The notes under the pieces: generated by a model
The model's database searches: none
Seen by the model: only the letters and a program-made list of their open reading frames with translations
What the model was told of the DNA's origin: nothing
In this document: piece after piece, positions 37,143 through 47,794 of the stretch
How positions within the stretch are numbered: position 1 is the stretch's first letter
How the letters are laid out: the number at the start of each line of letters is the position of its first letter
Assembly (NCBI GenBank): GCA_963742875.1
Contig: CAVUNO010000009.1
Span: 1 to 64,000 of the forward strand
DNA: 64,000 bases
Direction: 5' to 3'
Origin: Bog-532 sp963742875
GTDB taxonomy: Bacteria; Actinomycetota; Actinomycetes; Streptosporangiales; Streptosporangiaceae
Program-made: the position numbers and the translations under genes

Positions 37143-37331
37143 TCAGCGCGGGCACCGTGCCGGAGGAATGCAGCCGTCGCCGATGCCGACGTGCTCCGAC
37201 TCGAAGTAGCAGCGTTCGAGTCCCCAGACCATCGACCCGAGCCGTACTCCGCCCAGGCGCAGCAGCGTCCGCCGTGCCGCCAGCGGGAGCAGCACGGAGG
37301 TGGCCAGATGACCACGGCGCAGCCAGCGCAT
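37143..37331 (-). pseudogene. Acyltransferase N-terminal fragment (hexapeptide type)
   Basis: The fragment reads MRWLRRGHLATSVLLPLAAR then LGSMVWGLERCYFESEHVGI-GDGC and breaks off. The G-x-x-V/L spacing and the EHVGIGDGC segment look like the beginning of a left-handed beta-helix acetyltransferase of the kind found in glycan clusters. The body and C-terminus are missing. A C-terminal piece of such an enzyme stands at the other end of the locus (22633-22761). Confidence 0.5.
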
Positions 37332-37457
37332 GGCCTGCCTGGCGCCGTCGGGCAGCGCGCCGACGCGATGGGAGTTGCTGAAGCTACTGTCGTCAAGCTG
37401 GAGAGGACACTCCGCAAGTGCGATTGCTGCCCGGGTATGCGCGTCTCTTGCGAACGG

Positions 37458-37503
37458 CTTGATGACCTACCTCCAGTCCCCTTGATGACCTACCTCCAGT
37501 CCC
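37458..37503. repeat. Tandem 23-bp duplication
   Basis: CTTGATGACCTACCTCCAGT followed by CCC occurs twice head to tail (37458-37480 and 37481-37503). It lies in the non-coding gap between the acyltransferase fragment and the last gene of the cox operon. It may be a simple replication slip. No hairpin is evident. Confidence 0.85.
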
Positions 37504-37535
37504 GGTGACCGGTCTCCCTACCTAAAAACGTGCTC

Positions 37536-37901
37536 CTAGCGGGGCGGCACGAACCCGACGGCGTCCTGCATGCGCGAGCGGCGCCGGCCGGACGCCGGGC
37601 GGGCCGGTTCCGGTACCGGCGGGGTGTCCTGTGCGGTCCAGGTGGCCCCCACCACGATCTCCTCGCCCATCCCGTACAGCAGCGGCAGCGCGCCCGCGAC
37701 CACGCCGCCGGTCTGGTTGATGTGCTCCACGTTGGGGCCGATCAGCTCGGCGTGCTGCACGATGGTGCGGACCAGCTCGTTGCACTTCTCGAGGTTGGCG
37801 GCGATCCGGTTGAGCAGGGTGCCGACCCAGTACAGGTAGACCGCGAGCCCGGCGATCAGCAGCACGATCTCCAGGACGGTCAGGACGACCAGCGTGGTCA
37901 T
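37536..37901 (-). CDS. Small membrane protein of the cox operon (fifth of five)
   Basis: The 121-residue protein has one N-terminal helix (LVVLTVLEIVLLIAGLAVYL), then an amphipathic segment LLNRIAANLEKCNELVRTIV and a Pro/Arg-rich tail. The ATG overlaps the stop of the gene before it (ATGA). It is the last gene of the minus-strand run that begins upstream of coxM. No family is recognised. It shares with its four upstream neighbours the layout of one membrane helix followed by a helical tail, so it may be part of a membrane assembly working with the CO dehydrogenase. Confidence 0.75.
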   Translation of the reverse strand: MTTLVVLTVLEIVLLIAGLAVYLYWVGTLLNRIAANLEKCNELVRTIVQHAELIGPNVEHINQTGGVVAGALPLLYGMGEEIVVGATWTAQDTPPVPEPARPASGRRRSRMQDAVGFVPPR

Positions 37902-38197
37902 GACTTCACCTTCCCGAGCACGCGGCCGAGGAACAGATGGTGCTGCAGGCCCTCGGCGAGGACGGCCTCGACCCCGCCTGCGACCACCGGGAGCAGGGAG
38001 GTGGCCTCGGTGTTCGCCGCCGCGGTCGTCAGCGTCTCCCGCACCTCCACGACCCGGCGGTCAATGATCTTCACCAGGTAGATGAGCAGGCTGAGCAGGG
38101 CCACCACGGCCAGGATGACGACGAAGCCGACGATGAGCCCGATCGTCCACGCGGTGTGCTGCCCGGATGACAGCGCTACCACTCCGTGAGGTTCCAT
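37898..38197 (-). CDS. Small membrane protein of the cox operon (fourth of five)
   Basis: The 99-residue protein has a helix of about 30 residues (TAWTIGLIVGFVVILAVVAL and onward) followed by KIIDRRVVEVRETLTTAAAN and a polar end. The start is ATG 38197, two bases after the stop of the preceding gene. It overlaps the next start by four bases. It is not recognised as a known family. The tight spacing shows that it is translated with its neighbours. Confidence 0.72.
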   Translation of the reverse strand: MEPHGVVALSSGQHTAWTIGLIVGFVVILAVVALLSLLIYLVKIIDRRVVEVRETLTTAAANTEATSLLPVVAGGVEAVLAEGLQHHLFLGRVLGKVKS

Positions 38198-38199
38198 GC

Positions 38200-38445
38200 C
38201 TAGCCTCCCAGCCTCTGGCGACCGCGCTTCAGCCCGGCGATGATGAGCGTGGCGTGCTCGATGGTGGTGTTCAGGTCCTTCAGCGGCGCGGTGTTCCGCG
38301 CCGCCGCGGCGAGCTGGTCGTTGATCAGCGGTGCGGTCTTGCCGATCGAGCGGGCCAGCAGCAGGATCGGCGTCACCAGCGCGACGACGACCAGGACCAC
38401 CAGGATGCCGATCCCGTAACCGATCCACCAGCCGGTGTAACTCAT
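38200..38445 (-). CDS. Small membrane protein of the cox operon (third of five)
   Basis: The 81-residue protein starts MSYTGWWIGYGIGILVVLVV. One hydrophobic helix is followed by an alanine-rich amphipathic region (LINDQLAAAARNTAPLKDLN) and a basic end (LKRGRQRLGG). It lies 13 bases downstream of the second small protein and two bases before the fourth. Function is unknown; the layout is shared with the other four. Confidence 0.72.
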   Translation of the reverse strand: MSYTGWWIGYGIGILVVLVVVALVTPILLLARSIGKTAPLINDQLAAAARNTAPLKDLNTTIEHATLIIAGLKRGRQRLGG

Positions 38446-38458
38446 GACGTCATCCCTC

Positions 38459-38686
38459 TCACACCGTCTCGCAGAAGTCGCGGACCGGTTTCAGGCTCGC
38501 GTTCACCGACGCCACCACGTCCGGGACGCCGCTGGTCTGCTGCGCAACCACGGTGACGCCGCCGAGGACCTGGCCGAGCGTCGCGCGGGTGGCCCTGAGG
38601 TGGAAGATGACCCGCAGCAGGCCCACCGCGGTGATCCCGACGATCAGCGCGGCAACGACGATGGTGAACCAGGCGACTGCCGGCAT
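38459..38686 (-). CDS. Small membrane protein of the cox operon (second of five)
   Basis: The 75-residue protein starts at ATG 38686 (MPAVAWFTIVVAALIVGITA), has one membrane helix and then a short helical tail with VIFHLRATRATLGQVLGGVT. Longer starts upstream exist but would overlap the previous gene and lack hydrophobic or conserved content. It is loosely reminiscent of DUF948-type small proteins, which is only an impression. Function unknown. Confidence 0.7.
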   Translation of the reverse strand: MPAVAWFTIVVAALIVGITAVGLLRVIFHLRATRATLGQVLGGVTVVAQQTSGVPDVVASVNASLKPVRDFCETV

Positions 38687-38729
38687 GGCACGCCCCTTTC
38701 TATCCGGTCGGTTTGTCCGCTGAGCGCGC

Positions 38730-38984
38730 TCAGCCGAGCAGCTTGCTGACGGGGCCCGCGTAGCGCACGGCGCCGGCGGCGACCGCCTTGATGGTGCTGT
38801 CCGTCGTGGCCAGTGCCTCCGGGGCACCGTCCAGTTCGCCGATCAGGGCGACACCGCCGCTGAGGATCTCATCGCTGGCGGCCCGGATCCGCTCCAGCGC
38901 CGCCAGCACCCGGTTGAGCAGCGCGATGACCACCGGCAGGACCACTACCAGCAGGACGATGCTGCCGATCCACCACAAGACCAT
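38730..38984 (-). CDS. Small membrane protein of the cox operon (first of five)
   Basis: The 84-residue protein starts MVLWWIGSIVLLVVVLPVVI with one membrane helix, followed by LLNRVLAALERIRAASDEIL, an amphipathic helix similar in pattern to the fifth protein. It begins 12 bases downstream of the coxG stop, so it belongs to the same transcript. Unknown family. Its place directly after coxG makes a role at the membrane face used by CO dehydrogenase plausible, by inference only. Confidence 0.73.
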   Translation of the reverse strand: MVLWWIGSIVLLVVVLPVVIALLNRVLAALERIRAASDEILSGGVALIGELDGAPEALATTDSTIKAVAAGAVRYAGPVSKLLG

Positions 38985-38996
38985 GGCTCGTTCTCC

Positions 38997-39587
38997 TCAG
39001 CTCGGGTTGGGCGCCTGGTACGGCACGAAGAACCGGCGGAAGACCCGGCGCAGCGCCATCCGCATCGCCTGCAGGCCCACCATGAACCCGCTCGCCTCGG
39101 CTGCGGCGGGCGCCCCGGTATCCAGCGATTCGCCGCGGTCCAGCCGGGCGATCCCGGTTTGCAGGTTGGCGGCGAAATCGCGCATCAGCACCGAGGTGAC
39201 GTCGGAGATCATGCCGCGGCCGTACTGCGCGGCCGCGCCGGAGATCTGCAGATCCTGGGACACGCCGACCTTGGTGCCGGTGCGGGAGCGGGTCAGGCTG
39301 GCCGTGACGGTCATCGCTGCCTGGCCCCGGCCCTTCTCATCGGCCCCGGCCGCGTTCACCACGATGCGCTTGGCCTCGTTGTCCCGTTCGGCGATGTCCG
39401 CCGTGCCCGCGAAGCGCAGCCGGACCGGGCCCATCCGGATGCTGACCCGGCCCTTGTACGTGTCGTCGCCGAGGTCGTCGGTCAGTTCGGTGCCGGGCAG
39501 GCAGGCGGCTACGTGCGGGATGTCGTCGAAGAACTGCCACACCTTGTCGATGGGCGCAGCGACCTCGAACTCGTTCGTGATCAGCAT
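38997..39587 (-). CDS. coxG: CoxG, SRPBCC-fold CO dehydrogenase accessory protein
   Basis: The 196-residue protein has the START/SRPBCC fold signature of CoxG: MLITNEFEVAAPIDKVWQFF, DDIPHVAACLPGTELTDDLG, YKGRVSIRMGPVRLRFAGTA and ISGAAAQYGRGMISDVTSVL. The last 40 residues are basic and hydrophobic (VGLQAMRMALRRVFRRFFVP) and could bind the membrane. In known carboxidotrophs CoxG links CO dehydrogenase to the membrane and its quinone pool. The start ATG overlaps the end of the xdhC/coxF-like gene (ATGCTGA). Confidence 0.9.
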   Translation of the reverse strand: MLITNEFEVAAPIDKVWQFFDDIPHVAACLPGTELTDDLGDDTYKGRVSIRMGPVRLRFAGTADIAERDNEAKRIVVNAAGADEKGRGQAAMTVTASLTRSRTGTKVGVSQDLQISGAAAQYGRGMISDVTSVLMRDFAANLQTGIARLDRGESLDTGAPAAAEASGFMVGLQAMRMALRRVFRRFFVPYQAPNPS

Positions 39588-40565
39588 GGGGTCTCATTTC
39601 CGAGGTAGGCCAGCGGGTCCTTCTCGAACTTCTGCCGGCAGCCCGCGCAGCAGAAGTAGTAGCTGGCGCCCCCGTGGGTGAGCGGGTAGGCGGACGGCCC
39701 GGGAGTGACGGTCATCCCGCACACCGGGTCGAACGGCGTCCCCCGTTCCGGAAGGAGCGGGCGCTGTCACGGCAACCGCCGCCGCCGGGCGGCGGACGCC
39801 GGCCGGGATGCCCCGGCCGGCCATCAGCTTTCCCGACGCCCGCAGCTGGACCAGCTCGGCGAGGATCGCGACCGCGATCTCCTGGTGCGTCGTGGGGCCC
39901 AGGTCCAGGCCCGCCGGGACCCTCACCTTGTCCAGCTCATCGGTCGGCACGCCTCGCTCGGCGAGGTAGCCGAGCACCGCCGCGCCGCGCCTCGCCGAGC
40001 CGACCAGGCCGACGTAGGCCGGGCGGGCCGTGATCGCCGCGGTGATGGCCTCCTCGTCGTGGTGGCCCTGGGTGGCCACCACCACCATCGACCGCCCGCT
40101 CGCGTCGGCGGCGGTGAAGTCCTGCCCGGCGATCAGGTCGGTGCGCCAGCCCAGCGCGCGGGACAGCTCGGCCAGGGTGCTGGCCATCGGGGAGTGCCCG
40201 ACCACCACGAGGTGCGGGGCCGGCTGCACCGGCTCGATGTAGACCTCCAGCGAGCCTTCGCTCTGGCAGGAGATGGGCACGAAGTTCATCCCCGCCGGCA
40301 GCGGCCCGCCGAACTGCTCGGCGGTGCCGAGCAGCAGCAGCCGCGGCGCGCCGTCGGCGATCACCTCCCGGGCCTGCCGGATCACCACCGGCTCGGCGCA
40401 GGCGCCGCCGATCCAGCCGTGCAGCTCGCCGGAGGCGGTGATGATCGCGCGGCAGCTTTCCTTGCCCGAGGAGGGGCCCTGCCGCCAGACCACGGTGGCG
40501 AGCGCGAACGGTTCACCGCGCCGGGCCAGCTCCGCGCCCCGTTCCAGGAATTCCCAGCTGTCCAT
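39581..40565 (-). CDS. coxF: XdhC/CoxI-family molybdoenzyme maturation protein with C-terminal YHS domain (frame break near 39755)
   Basis: Starting at ATG 40565 (MDSWEFLERGAELARRGEPF), the protein has the XdhC N-terminal domain (ALATVVWRQGPSSGKESCRA, GWIGGACAEPVVIRQAREVI) and the C-terminal Rossmann part (LVVVGHSPMASTLAELSRAL, AYVGLVGSARRGAAVLGYLA). Members protect or sulfurate the molybdenum cofactor before insertion. Near 39755 the frame shifts at a GGGGG run. In the next frame follows FDPVCGMTVTPG and YYFCCAGCRQKFEKDPLAYL, a YHS metal-binding domain ending at 39581. With one G removed the two form a single protein of about 327 residues. As given, translation runs to 39594 with a meaningless tail. 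The gene symbol is by role. Confidence 0.8.
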
Positions 40566-40579
40566 GTGCCGTCGTCCTC

Positions 40580-42970
<2,391 letters not shown>

Positions 42971-42996
42971 GGCCTGGCTCCCTTCTCAGGTCTGGT

Positions 42997-43527
<531 letters not shown>

Positions 43528-43528
43528 G

Positions 43529-44404
43529 TCACGCGGCCCTTTCCGCTGTCCCCTCGATGCGGCCGAGGATGCGGACCACGAAGGTGCGCACGATGTGCCG
43601 CTTGTACGTCGCACTGCCGCGATGATCGGACTTGGGCTGCGCCGCTTCCGCGGCGAGCCGGCGGGCCTCCGCGATGGTCCCGGCGGTCAGCGGCCGCCCG
43701 GTCAGGGCCTCTTCGGCCGCGGTGGCCTCGATCGTCGATCCGCCGACCCCGGTGAGCGCGATCCCGGCCCGGGTCACGATCGCGCCGTCGGTCTCGACCG
43801 CCACGGCCACGCCCGCCGTGGCGAAGTCGCCGACCCGCCGTTCCAGCTTCAGGTAGCCGCCGGCCGGTGTGCCGCGGGGGGCCGGGACGATCGCCTCGAC
43901 CGCGACCTCGCCGCGGGAAAGCGCGTTCTCGAACGGGCCGAGGACGAAATCGGCCACCGGGATCGTGCGGCGGCCATCCGGGCCGTGGGCCACGACGGAG
44001 CCGCCCAGGGCCAGCATCACCGAGGCCCAGTCGCCCTGCGGGTCGGCGTGGCACAGCGAGCCGACCAGCGTGCCGCGGTTGCGGACGAGCGGATCGGCGA
44101 TCAGCCGGGCGGCCGCGGCCATCGTCGGCTGCCGCGTCTGCAGCAGGCCGGAGCGCTCCAGGTCGGCGTGCCGGCACAGGGCCCCGACGTGAATGCCGCC
44201 GTCCGGATCGGTGTGGTGGTAGTCCAGGCCCGGGATGCCGTTGATGTCGACGAGCAGCTCCGGTGAGGCGAAGCGGAGCTTCATCATCGGGATCAGGCTC
44301 TGGCCTCCGGCCAGGACTTTCGCCTCGTCCCCGCCGTCGCGCAGCAACCGGGCAGCCTGATCGAGGGAACGTGCAGCCTCGTAGCGGAACCGGGACGGAT
44401 ACAT
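43529..44404 (-). CDS. coxM: Carbon monoxide dehydrogenase medium subunit, FAD-binding (CoxM)
   Basis: Start ATG 44404 gives 291 residues. The FAD_binding_5 domain shows MYPSRFRYEAARSLDQAARL, the FAD motif AKVLAGGQSLIPMMKLRFAS and RNRGTLVGSLCHADPQGDWA, the usual TxGG-type loop. The C-terminal CO_deh_flav_C domain contains YLKLERRVGDFATAGVAVAV. It passes electrons from CoxS to the membrane quinones. It is the first cox structural gene and is preceded by a small proline-rich protein gene. Confidence 0.94.
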   Translation of the reverse strand: MYPSRFRYEAARSLDQAARLLRDGGDEAKVLAGGQSLIPMMKLRFASPELLVDINGIPGLDYHHTDPDGGIHVGALCRHADLERSGLLQTRQPTMAAAARLIADPLVRNRGTLVGSLCHADPQGDWASVMLALGGSVVAHGPDGRRTIPVADFVLGPFENALSRGEVAVEAIVPAPRGTPAGGYLKLERRVGDFATAGVAVAVETDGAIVTRAGIALTGVGGSTIEATAAEEALTGRPLTAGTIAEARRLAAEAAQPKSDHRGSATYKRHIVRTFVVRILGRIEGTAERAA

Positions 44405-44442
44405 ACCGTGCTCCTGCCCTTCGTTGGACGTGGAACGTAACG

Positions 44443-44784
44443 TCAGTTCCGGTCGCCGCGCTGTGCGGGCGTGCCGCCCAGCGGCGGAGGCGTCTGGTCG
44501 TGGGGCGCCGGCGCAGCGTGCCGCTCCGGCGCCGCGGTCTCCGCCGCCCCAGCCTCCTCGGGCGGCTCGGCCACGGCGACCGGCAGCGAGTCCTCTTCCG
44601 GGTCCGGCCGCGGCTCCTGGTGCGGTGGCCACGGCCCTGGCACCGGCTGGCCGGCGATCTTCAGGTAGTCCATCAGCTGGGGCCAGGCCCACACGGTGGG
44701 GCTTTTCCCCGTCTTCGGCGCCCCCTCGACCAGCTCGTACAGGCGGGGATTGCCGCGGCTGTGCCCGCTGGACTCGATCGGCAT
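44443..44784 (-). CDS. Small proline-rich protein at the head of the cox operon
   Basis: The 113-residue frame from ATG 44784 has CAGGAG as ribosome site 7 bases upstream. The N-terminal half (GNPRLYELVEGAPKTGKSPT, VWAWPQLMDYLKIAGQPVPG) looks folded. The second half is rich in Pro, Glu and Ala and probably disordered. It ends 38 bases before coxM and is likely its operon leader gene. No family is recognised. It could bind the enzyme or nucleic acid, but nothing shows this directly. Confidence 0.65.
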   Translation of the reverse strand: MPIESSGHSRGNPRLYELVEGAPKTGKSPTVWAWPQLMDYLKIAGQPVPGPWPPHQEPRPDPEEDSLPVAVAEPPEEAGAAETAAPERHAAPAPHDQTPPPLGGTPAQRGDRN

Positions 44785-44838
44785 GGCGAACTCCTGAATA
44801 AGGACGGCGCAATCCGCGCGCCGTAACCGCTTTCGGAC

Positions 44839-44867
44839 ATAATGGGCGCGGCGTCGGGGCCTTGCAA
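44839..44867 (-). promoter_or_regulatory. Candidate promoter of the cox operon
   Basis: On the minus strand TTGCAA (44862-44867) and CATTAT (44839-44844) are separated by 17 bases and lie about 55 bases upstream of the first operon ATG. They match the sigma-70 -35 and -10 consensus at four or more of six positions. No mapped start supports it. Confidence 0.4.
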
Positions 44868-44934
44868 TAGACGAATAAGCACTCGCTTAACCGGACCCGG
44901 ATGCGCGTATCGGCCCAGGTGAGCCCGGTTAGGG

Positions 44935-45495
44935 TCAGGCGCGGTACGCGATCAGCGCGGTCATGATGGCCAGAACGAACGTGACTGCGGCGCCCGACCC
45001 ATGGAGCAGGAGACGTCGAGCGCGCCGGGCCGGGTGACGTCCGCCGGCTTTACGGGCCCGGGCGTTGACCACGTACCAGATCACCCCCGCCGCGATGGTC
45101 CCGACGATCACCCCGAGCGCGACCCACGCGAACACGCGGAAGCGGGTGATCACGAAGGCGATCCAGCAGCCCAGGCCCACGATGCCCAGGGCGGGATGCA
45201 TGAACTCGAGCAGGGGATGCTCACCGGGCCGGGTCGTGACCCGCGTATGAGTGATCGGGATCTTCGCTCCCTCCGCGTAGGCCGCCGCAGCCGCCGGCGG
45301 CACCCCCGCCGCGGCGGGGACGGATGCGGGCGCGTGAGCCGCAGCCTCAGCTGGCGCTGACGCCCCCGCCTCAACGGGCGCCTTTGCCGGCGCAGGCGCG
45401 GCGTCCCGGGAGCCGCGGGCCGGCCGCCGCGCGGCCAGCAGAGACACGCCCGCTGCCACCGTGAAAATCCAGAGCAGCATGGCCGCGATATCCAA
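44935..45495 (-). CDS. Membrane protein of unknown function
   Basis: A TTG at 45495 behind GGAGG is the likeliest start (LDIAAMLLWIFTVAAGVSLL), giving about 186 residues. One N-terminal helix is followed by an Ala/Pro-rich linker of about 55 residues. Then come three further helices (ALGIVGLGCWIAFVITRF, FAWVALGVIVGTIAAGVIWY, GAAVTFVLAIMTALIAYRA), with a basic segment RKAGGRHPARRARRLL between the last two. The last part resembles four-helix cytochrome-like or DUF-type membrane proteins without obvious haem ligands. It is divergent from the deaminase gene. Confidence 0.6.
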   Translation of the reverse strand: MDIAAMLLWIFTVAAGVSLLAARRPARGSRDAAPAPAKAPVEAGASAPAEAAAHAPASVPAAAGVPPAAAAAYAEGAKIPITHTRVTTRPGEHPLLEFMHPALGIVGLGCWIAFVITRFRVFAWVALGVIVGTIAAGVIWYVVNARARKAGGRHPARRARRLLLHGSGAAVTFVLAIMTALIAYRA

Positions 45496-45547
45496 TGGAC
45501 CTCCCTTCGTGCCGACCTTACCGGCCCGCGGGATAGCGTTACCGGCC

Positions 45548-46009
45548 ATGGGCTTCGCGCAGGCTAACGCGGCAGACGGCGGCATGATGGACCTGGCCCT
45601 CGGGCAGGCCCGGGCCAGCCTGGAGGCGGGTGGCGTCCCGGTCGGCGCCGTGCTCGCCGAGGCCGGCCAGGTGATCGCGGCCGGGCACAACGAGCGGGTG
45701 CAGCGGGGCGACCCGGTCGCGCACGGGGAGATTTCCGCCCTCCGTAACGCAGGCCGCCGTGCGACATACGCGGGCACCACCATGTACACCACGCTGTCGC
45801 CCTGCCCGATGTGCACCGGGGCCATCCTGCTGTTCCAGATCCCGCGCGTCGTGGTCGGCGAGGCCAGCACGTTCCCCGGCGACCTCCCGTTCCTCGCCGA
45901 CCACGGCGTCGAGGTCGTCCTCCTCAACGACGACCGCTGCATGGGCGCCATGCGCGAGTTCCAGGAAAGGTACCCCGAAGTGTGGAGTGAGGACATCGGC
46001 GGAAGATAG
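45548..46009 (+). CDS. Nucleoside/cytosine deaminase (CDA superfamily)
   Basis: The 153-residue zinc deaminase starts at ATG 45548. The zinc-binding His and catalytic Glu are in DPVAHGEISALRNAGR, and the two zinc-binding Cys in LSPCPMCTGAILLFQIPRVV. VEVVLLNDDRCMGAMREFQE near the end resembles the fungal-type cytosine deaminases and guanine deaminases more than tRNA-specific TadA. It acts on a free base or nucleoside; which one is not clear. Single gene, divergent from the membrane-protein gene. Confidence 0.85.
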   Translation: MGFAQANAADGGMMDLALGQARASLEAGGVPVGAVLAEAGQVIAAGHNERVQRGDPVAHGEISALRNAGRRATYAGTTMYTTLSPCPMCTGAILLFQIPRVVVGEASTFPGDLPFLADHGVEVVLLNDDRCMGAMREFQERYPEVWSEDIGGR

Positions 46010-47067
46010 CTGTGCTGGCCCGGGGGGACGACCCAGTGTGCCCGGTCAAATGGGCAACATGATCTTGGGGGGCGGACGCGGGGCCTGATGCTGGCGGCGG
46101 TGCCGGTTGCCTGTTGTGGTCGGCGCGGGGGTAGTTTCCGGGGGCAAGATGGCCGTGCCATTAGCCTGCCTGTGACCGCAGCTACCAGTGGTGAGTCCCG
46201 GCCACCAGCGGACACCCAAACGTGCACGTCAGCGGCCATGACCACCCGTTGCGGGTACACCTTCCAAGCCGGTCATACTCCGCGGGCGCCGTGAGGTTTG
46301 CCGCACCTCGCACATCAGCTGGTGAGTAGTTTAAGCACCTCTTTCAAGGGGCCCACCGGGCCGCTCGCGCCGCCGGCACGGCGCGCTCGCGTTCGCTCCC
46401 GCTGCGGCGGCGCCTGGTGCCGGTCGGCTGGCGCGAAAGCAGAAGAAGCCGAGCCGCCATTGACGTACGGCAGTTACCGGGTTCAGCCGCGGGTGTCCAT
46501 GCTCTGTCCCGCGTCCCGGAGTCGGCAGCTGTGGGGCATGGACGCGAATGGCCAGGACGGTTGACGCTTAAATACCGCAACGGCACCTATCTCATGCCGA
46601 TGGCTTGACTTGCGGGAACGTGGCTCGTCGCGAGAGATCGGTACCCGGCTCCAGGGCCCTGACGTGCAGATTTAGAGCCTGCCTACCACAGGTGCGCTTG
46701 CAGTATTAAGAGTTCCTAACAGAATGATCACGGAATGACGTATAAGGCGCTTGAGCTGCAGTGAGGCTCATACGAAAGTCTGGCCAGCCATGATCAACTG
46801 TGGCATTGGGGCTGGTCAGCGATTCGACCGCGCGTACGCAGCCAAGATCTGCATAAGCCAGCGAATATGCTTGTTTATAGATTATTCCTTTGCAACCCGC
46901 AGCTCGGCCAGTAAGGATATGACTATCCGATATCGCCGGGGAATTGTCAGGCCCGCGGGTGCATCAGCGGGCGGGCCGCTCGCTCTGTTTCCGGGAACAC
47001 GTACGGCGGAGGGTCTGCGCCGCACCGCCTGGTGTTGAGGCAAGCCGGGCGATCGTGAGGGGAAATC
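46010..47067. other. Long non-coding stretch before the sigma factor gene
   Basis: No gene is supported. From about 46640 to 46930 the DNA is clearly AT-richer than the rest of the window and may be old horizontally acquired or regulatory sequence. Short frames around 46300-46600 have no domain features. The final bases carry the ribosome site (GAGGGG) of the sigma factor. Confidence 0.5.
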
Positions 47068-47727
47068 ATGGACGTGCCGGTAACCGGTCCTGGGGACCAG
47101 ATCGCTGCCGAGGAAGCCAAGCTCGTCGCCCAGATGGCCGCCGGGGACACCGAAGCGCCGGTGAGCGAGCTTTACCGCAGGTACGGCAAACGGCTGTATC
47201 GCTTCGGGGTGCAGCACCTCGGCAACGAGGGCCTGGCCGAAGAGATGGTTCAGGAGACTTTCGTGAGGCTATGGCACACGGCAGGCAGGTTCGACGTCGG
47301 CAAGGCCAAGGTGGGCACGTACCTGTTCGTCATCGCCCGCAGCGTCGCCGCCGACATCCGGAAGCGCCCGTCCTCCCGGCCGCTGATGCCGGCCGACCAG
47401 GCAGACGTGCCCATACCCGACAGTGTTGATCAGATAATCGACGGCATGATCGTCCGGGAGGCATTGGACTCTCTCGGGCCAGCGCACGCCGAGGTGATCC
47501 GCCTGGCCCACGAAGAAGGGCTCACCCAACCGCAGATTGCCCAGCGCCTCGGTTTGCCGCTGGGTACGGTCAAGACCCGTACCTTCCACGCGATGCGGGC
47601 CCTGCGTACCGCCCTGATCGAGCGAAGTTTCGGGCCTCGAGGAACAATGGAACGCTCAGCGGGCCTCCCACCACAACCTCGCCCGCCAGCCTCACCTCGC
47701 CGCCTGACGCCGGTGGCCAGCCCGTAG
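47068..47727 (+). CDS. ECF-type RNA polymerase sigma factor
   Basis: The 219-residue protein has a sigma-70 region 2 (VSELYRRYGKRLYRFGVQHL, then EMVQETFVRLWHTAGRFD) and region 4 (ALDSLGPAHAEVIRLAHEEG, LTQPQIAQRLGLPLGTVKTR). The extended C-terminus after residue 185 is Pro/Arg-rich and not part of the domain. ECF factors usually have an anti-sigma gene beside them. Here the downstream gene is a convergent LysR gene and no zinc-finger anti-sigma is visible. Its target promoters are unknown. Confidence 0.9.
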   Translation: MDVPVTGPGDQIAAEEAKLVAQMAAGDTEAPVSELYRRYGKRLYRFGVQHLGNEGLAEEMVQETFVRLWHTAGRFDVGKAKVGTYLFVIARSVAADIRKRPSSRPLMPADQADVPIPDSVDQIIDGMIVREALDSLGPAHAEVIRLAHEEGLTQPQIAQRLGLPLGTVKTRTFHAMRALRTALIERSFGPRGTMERSAGLPPQPRPPASPRRLTPVASP

Positions 47728-47794
47728 ATGATGGCTGGAGCCGGACACGATCAGTGTCACCGGTGTTCCCCCGAGCGCCCCGCCCTCACCCCCA

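Noticed and set aside
44935..46260. Minus-strand frame of 441 codons across the deaminase gene
   Set aside because: The deaminase motifs on the plus strand are clear; only the membrane protein from about 45495 is supported.
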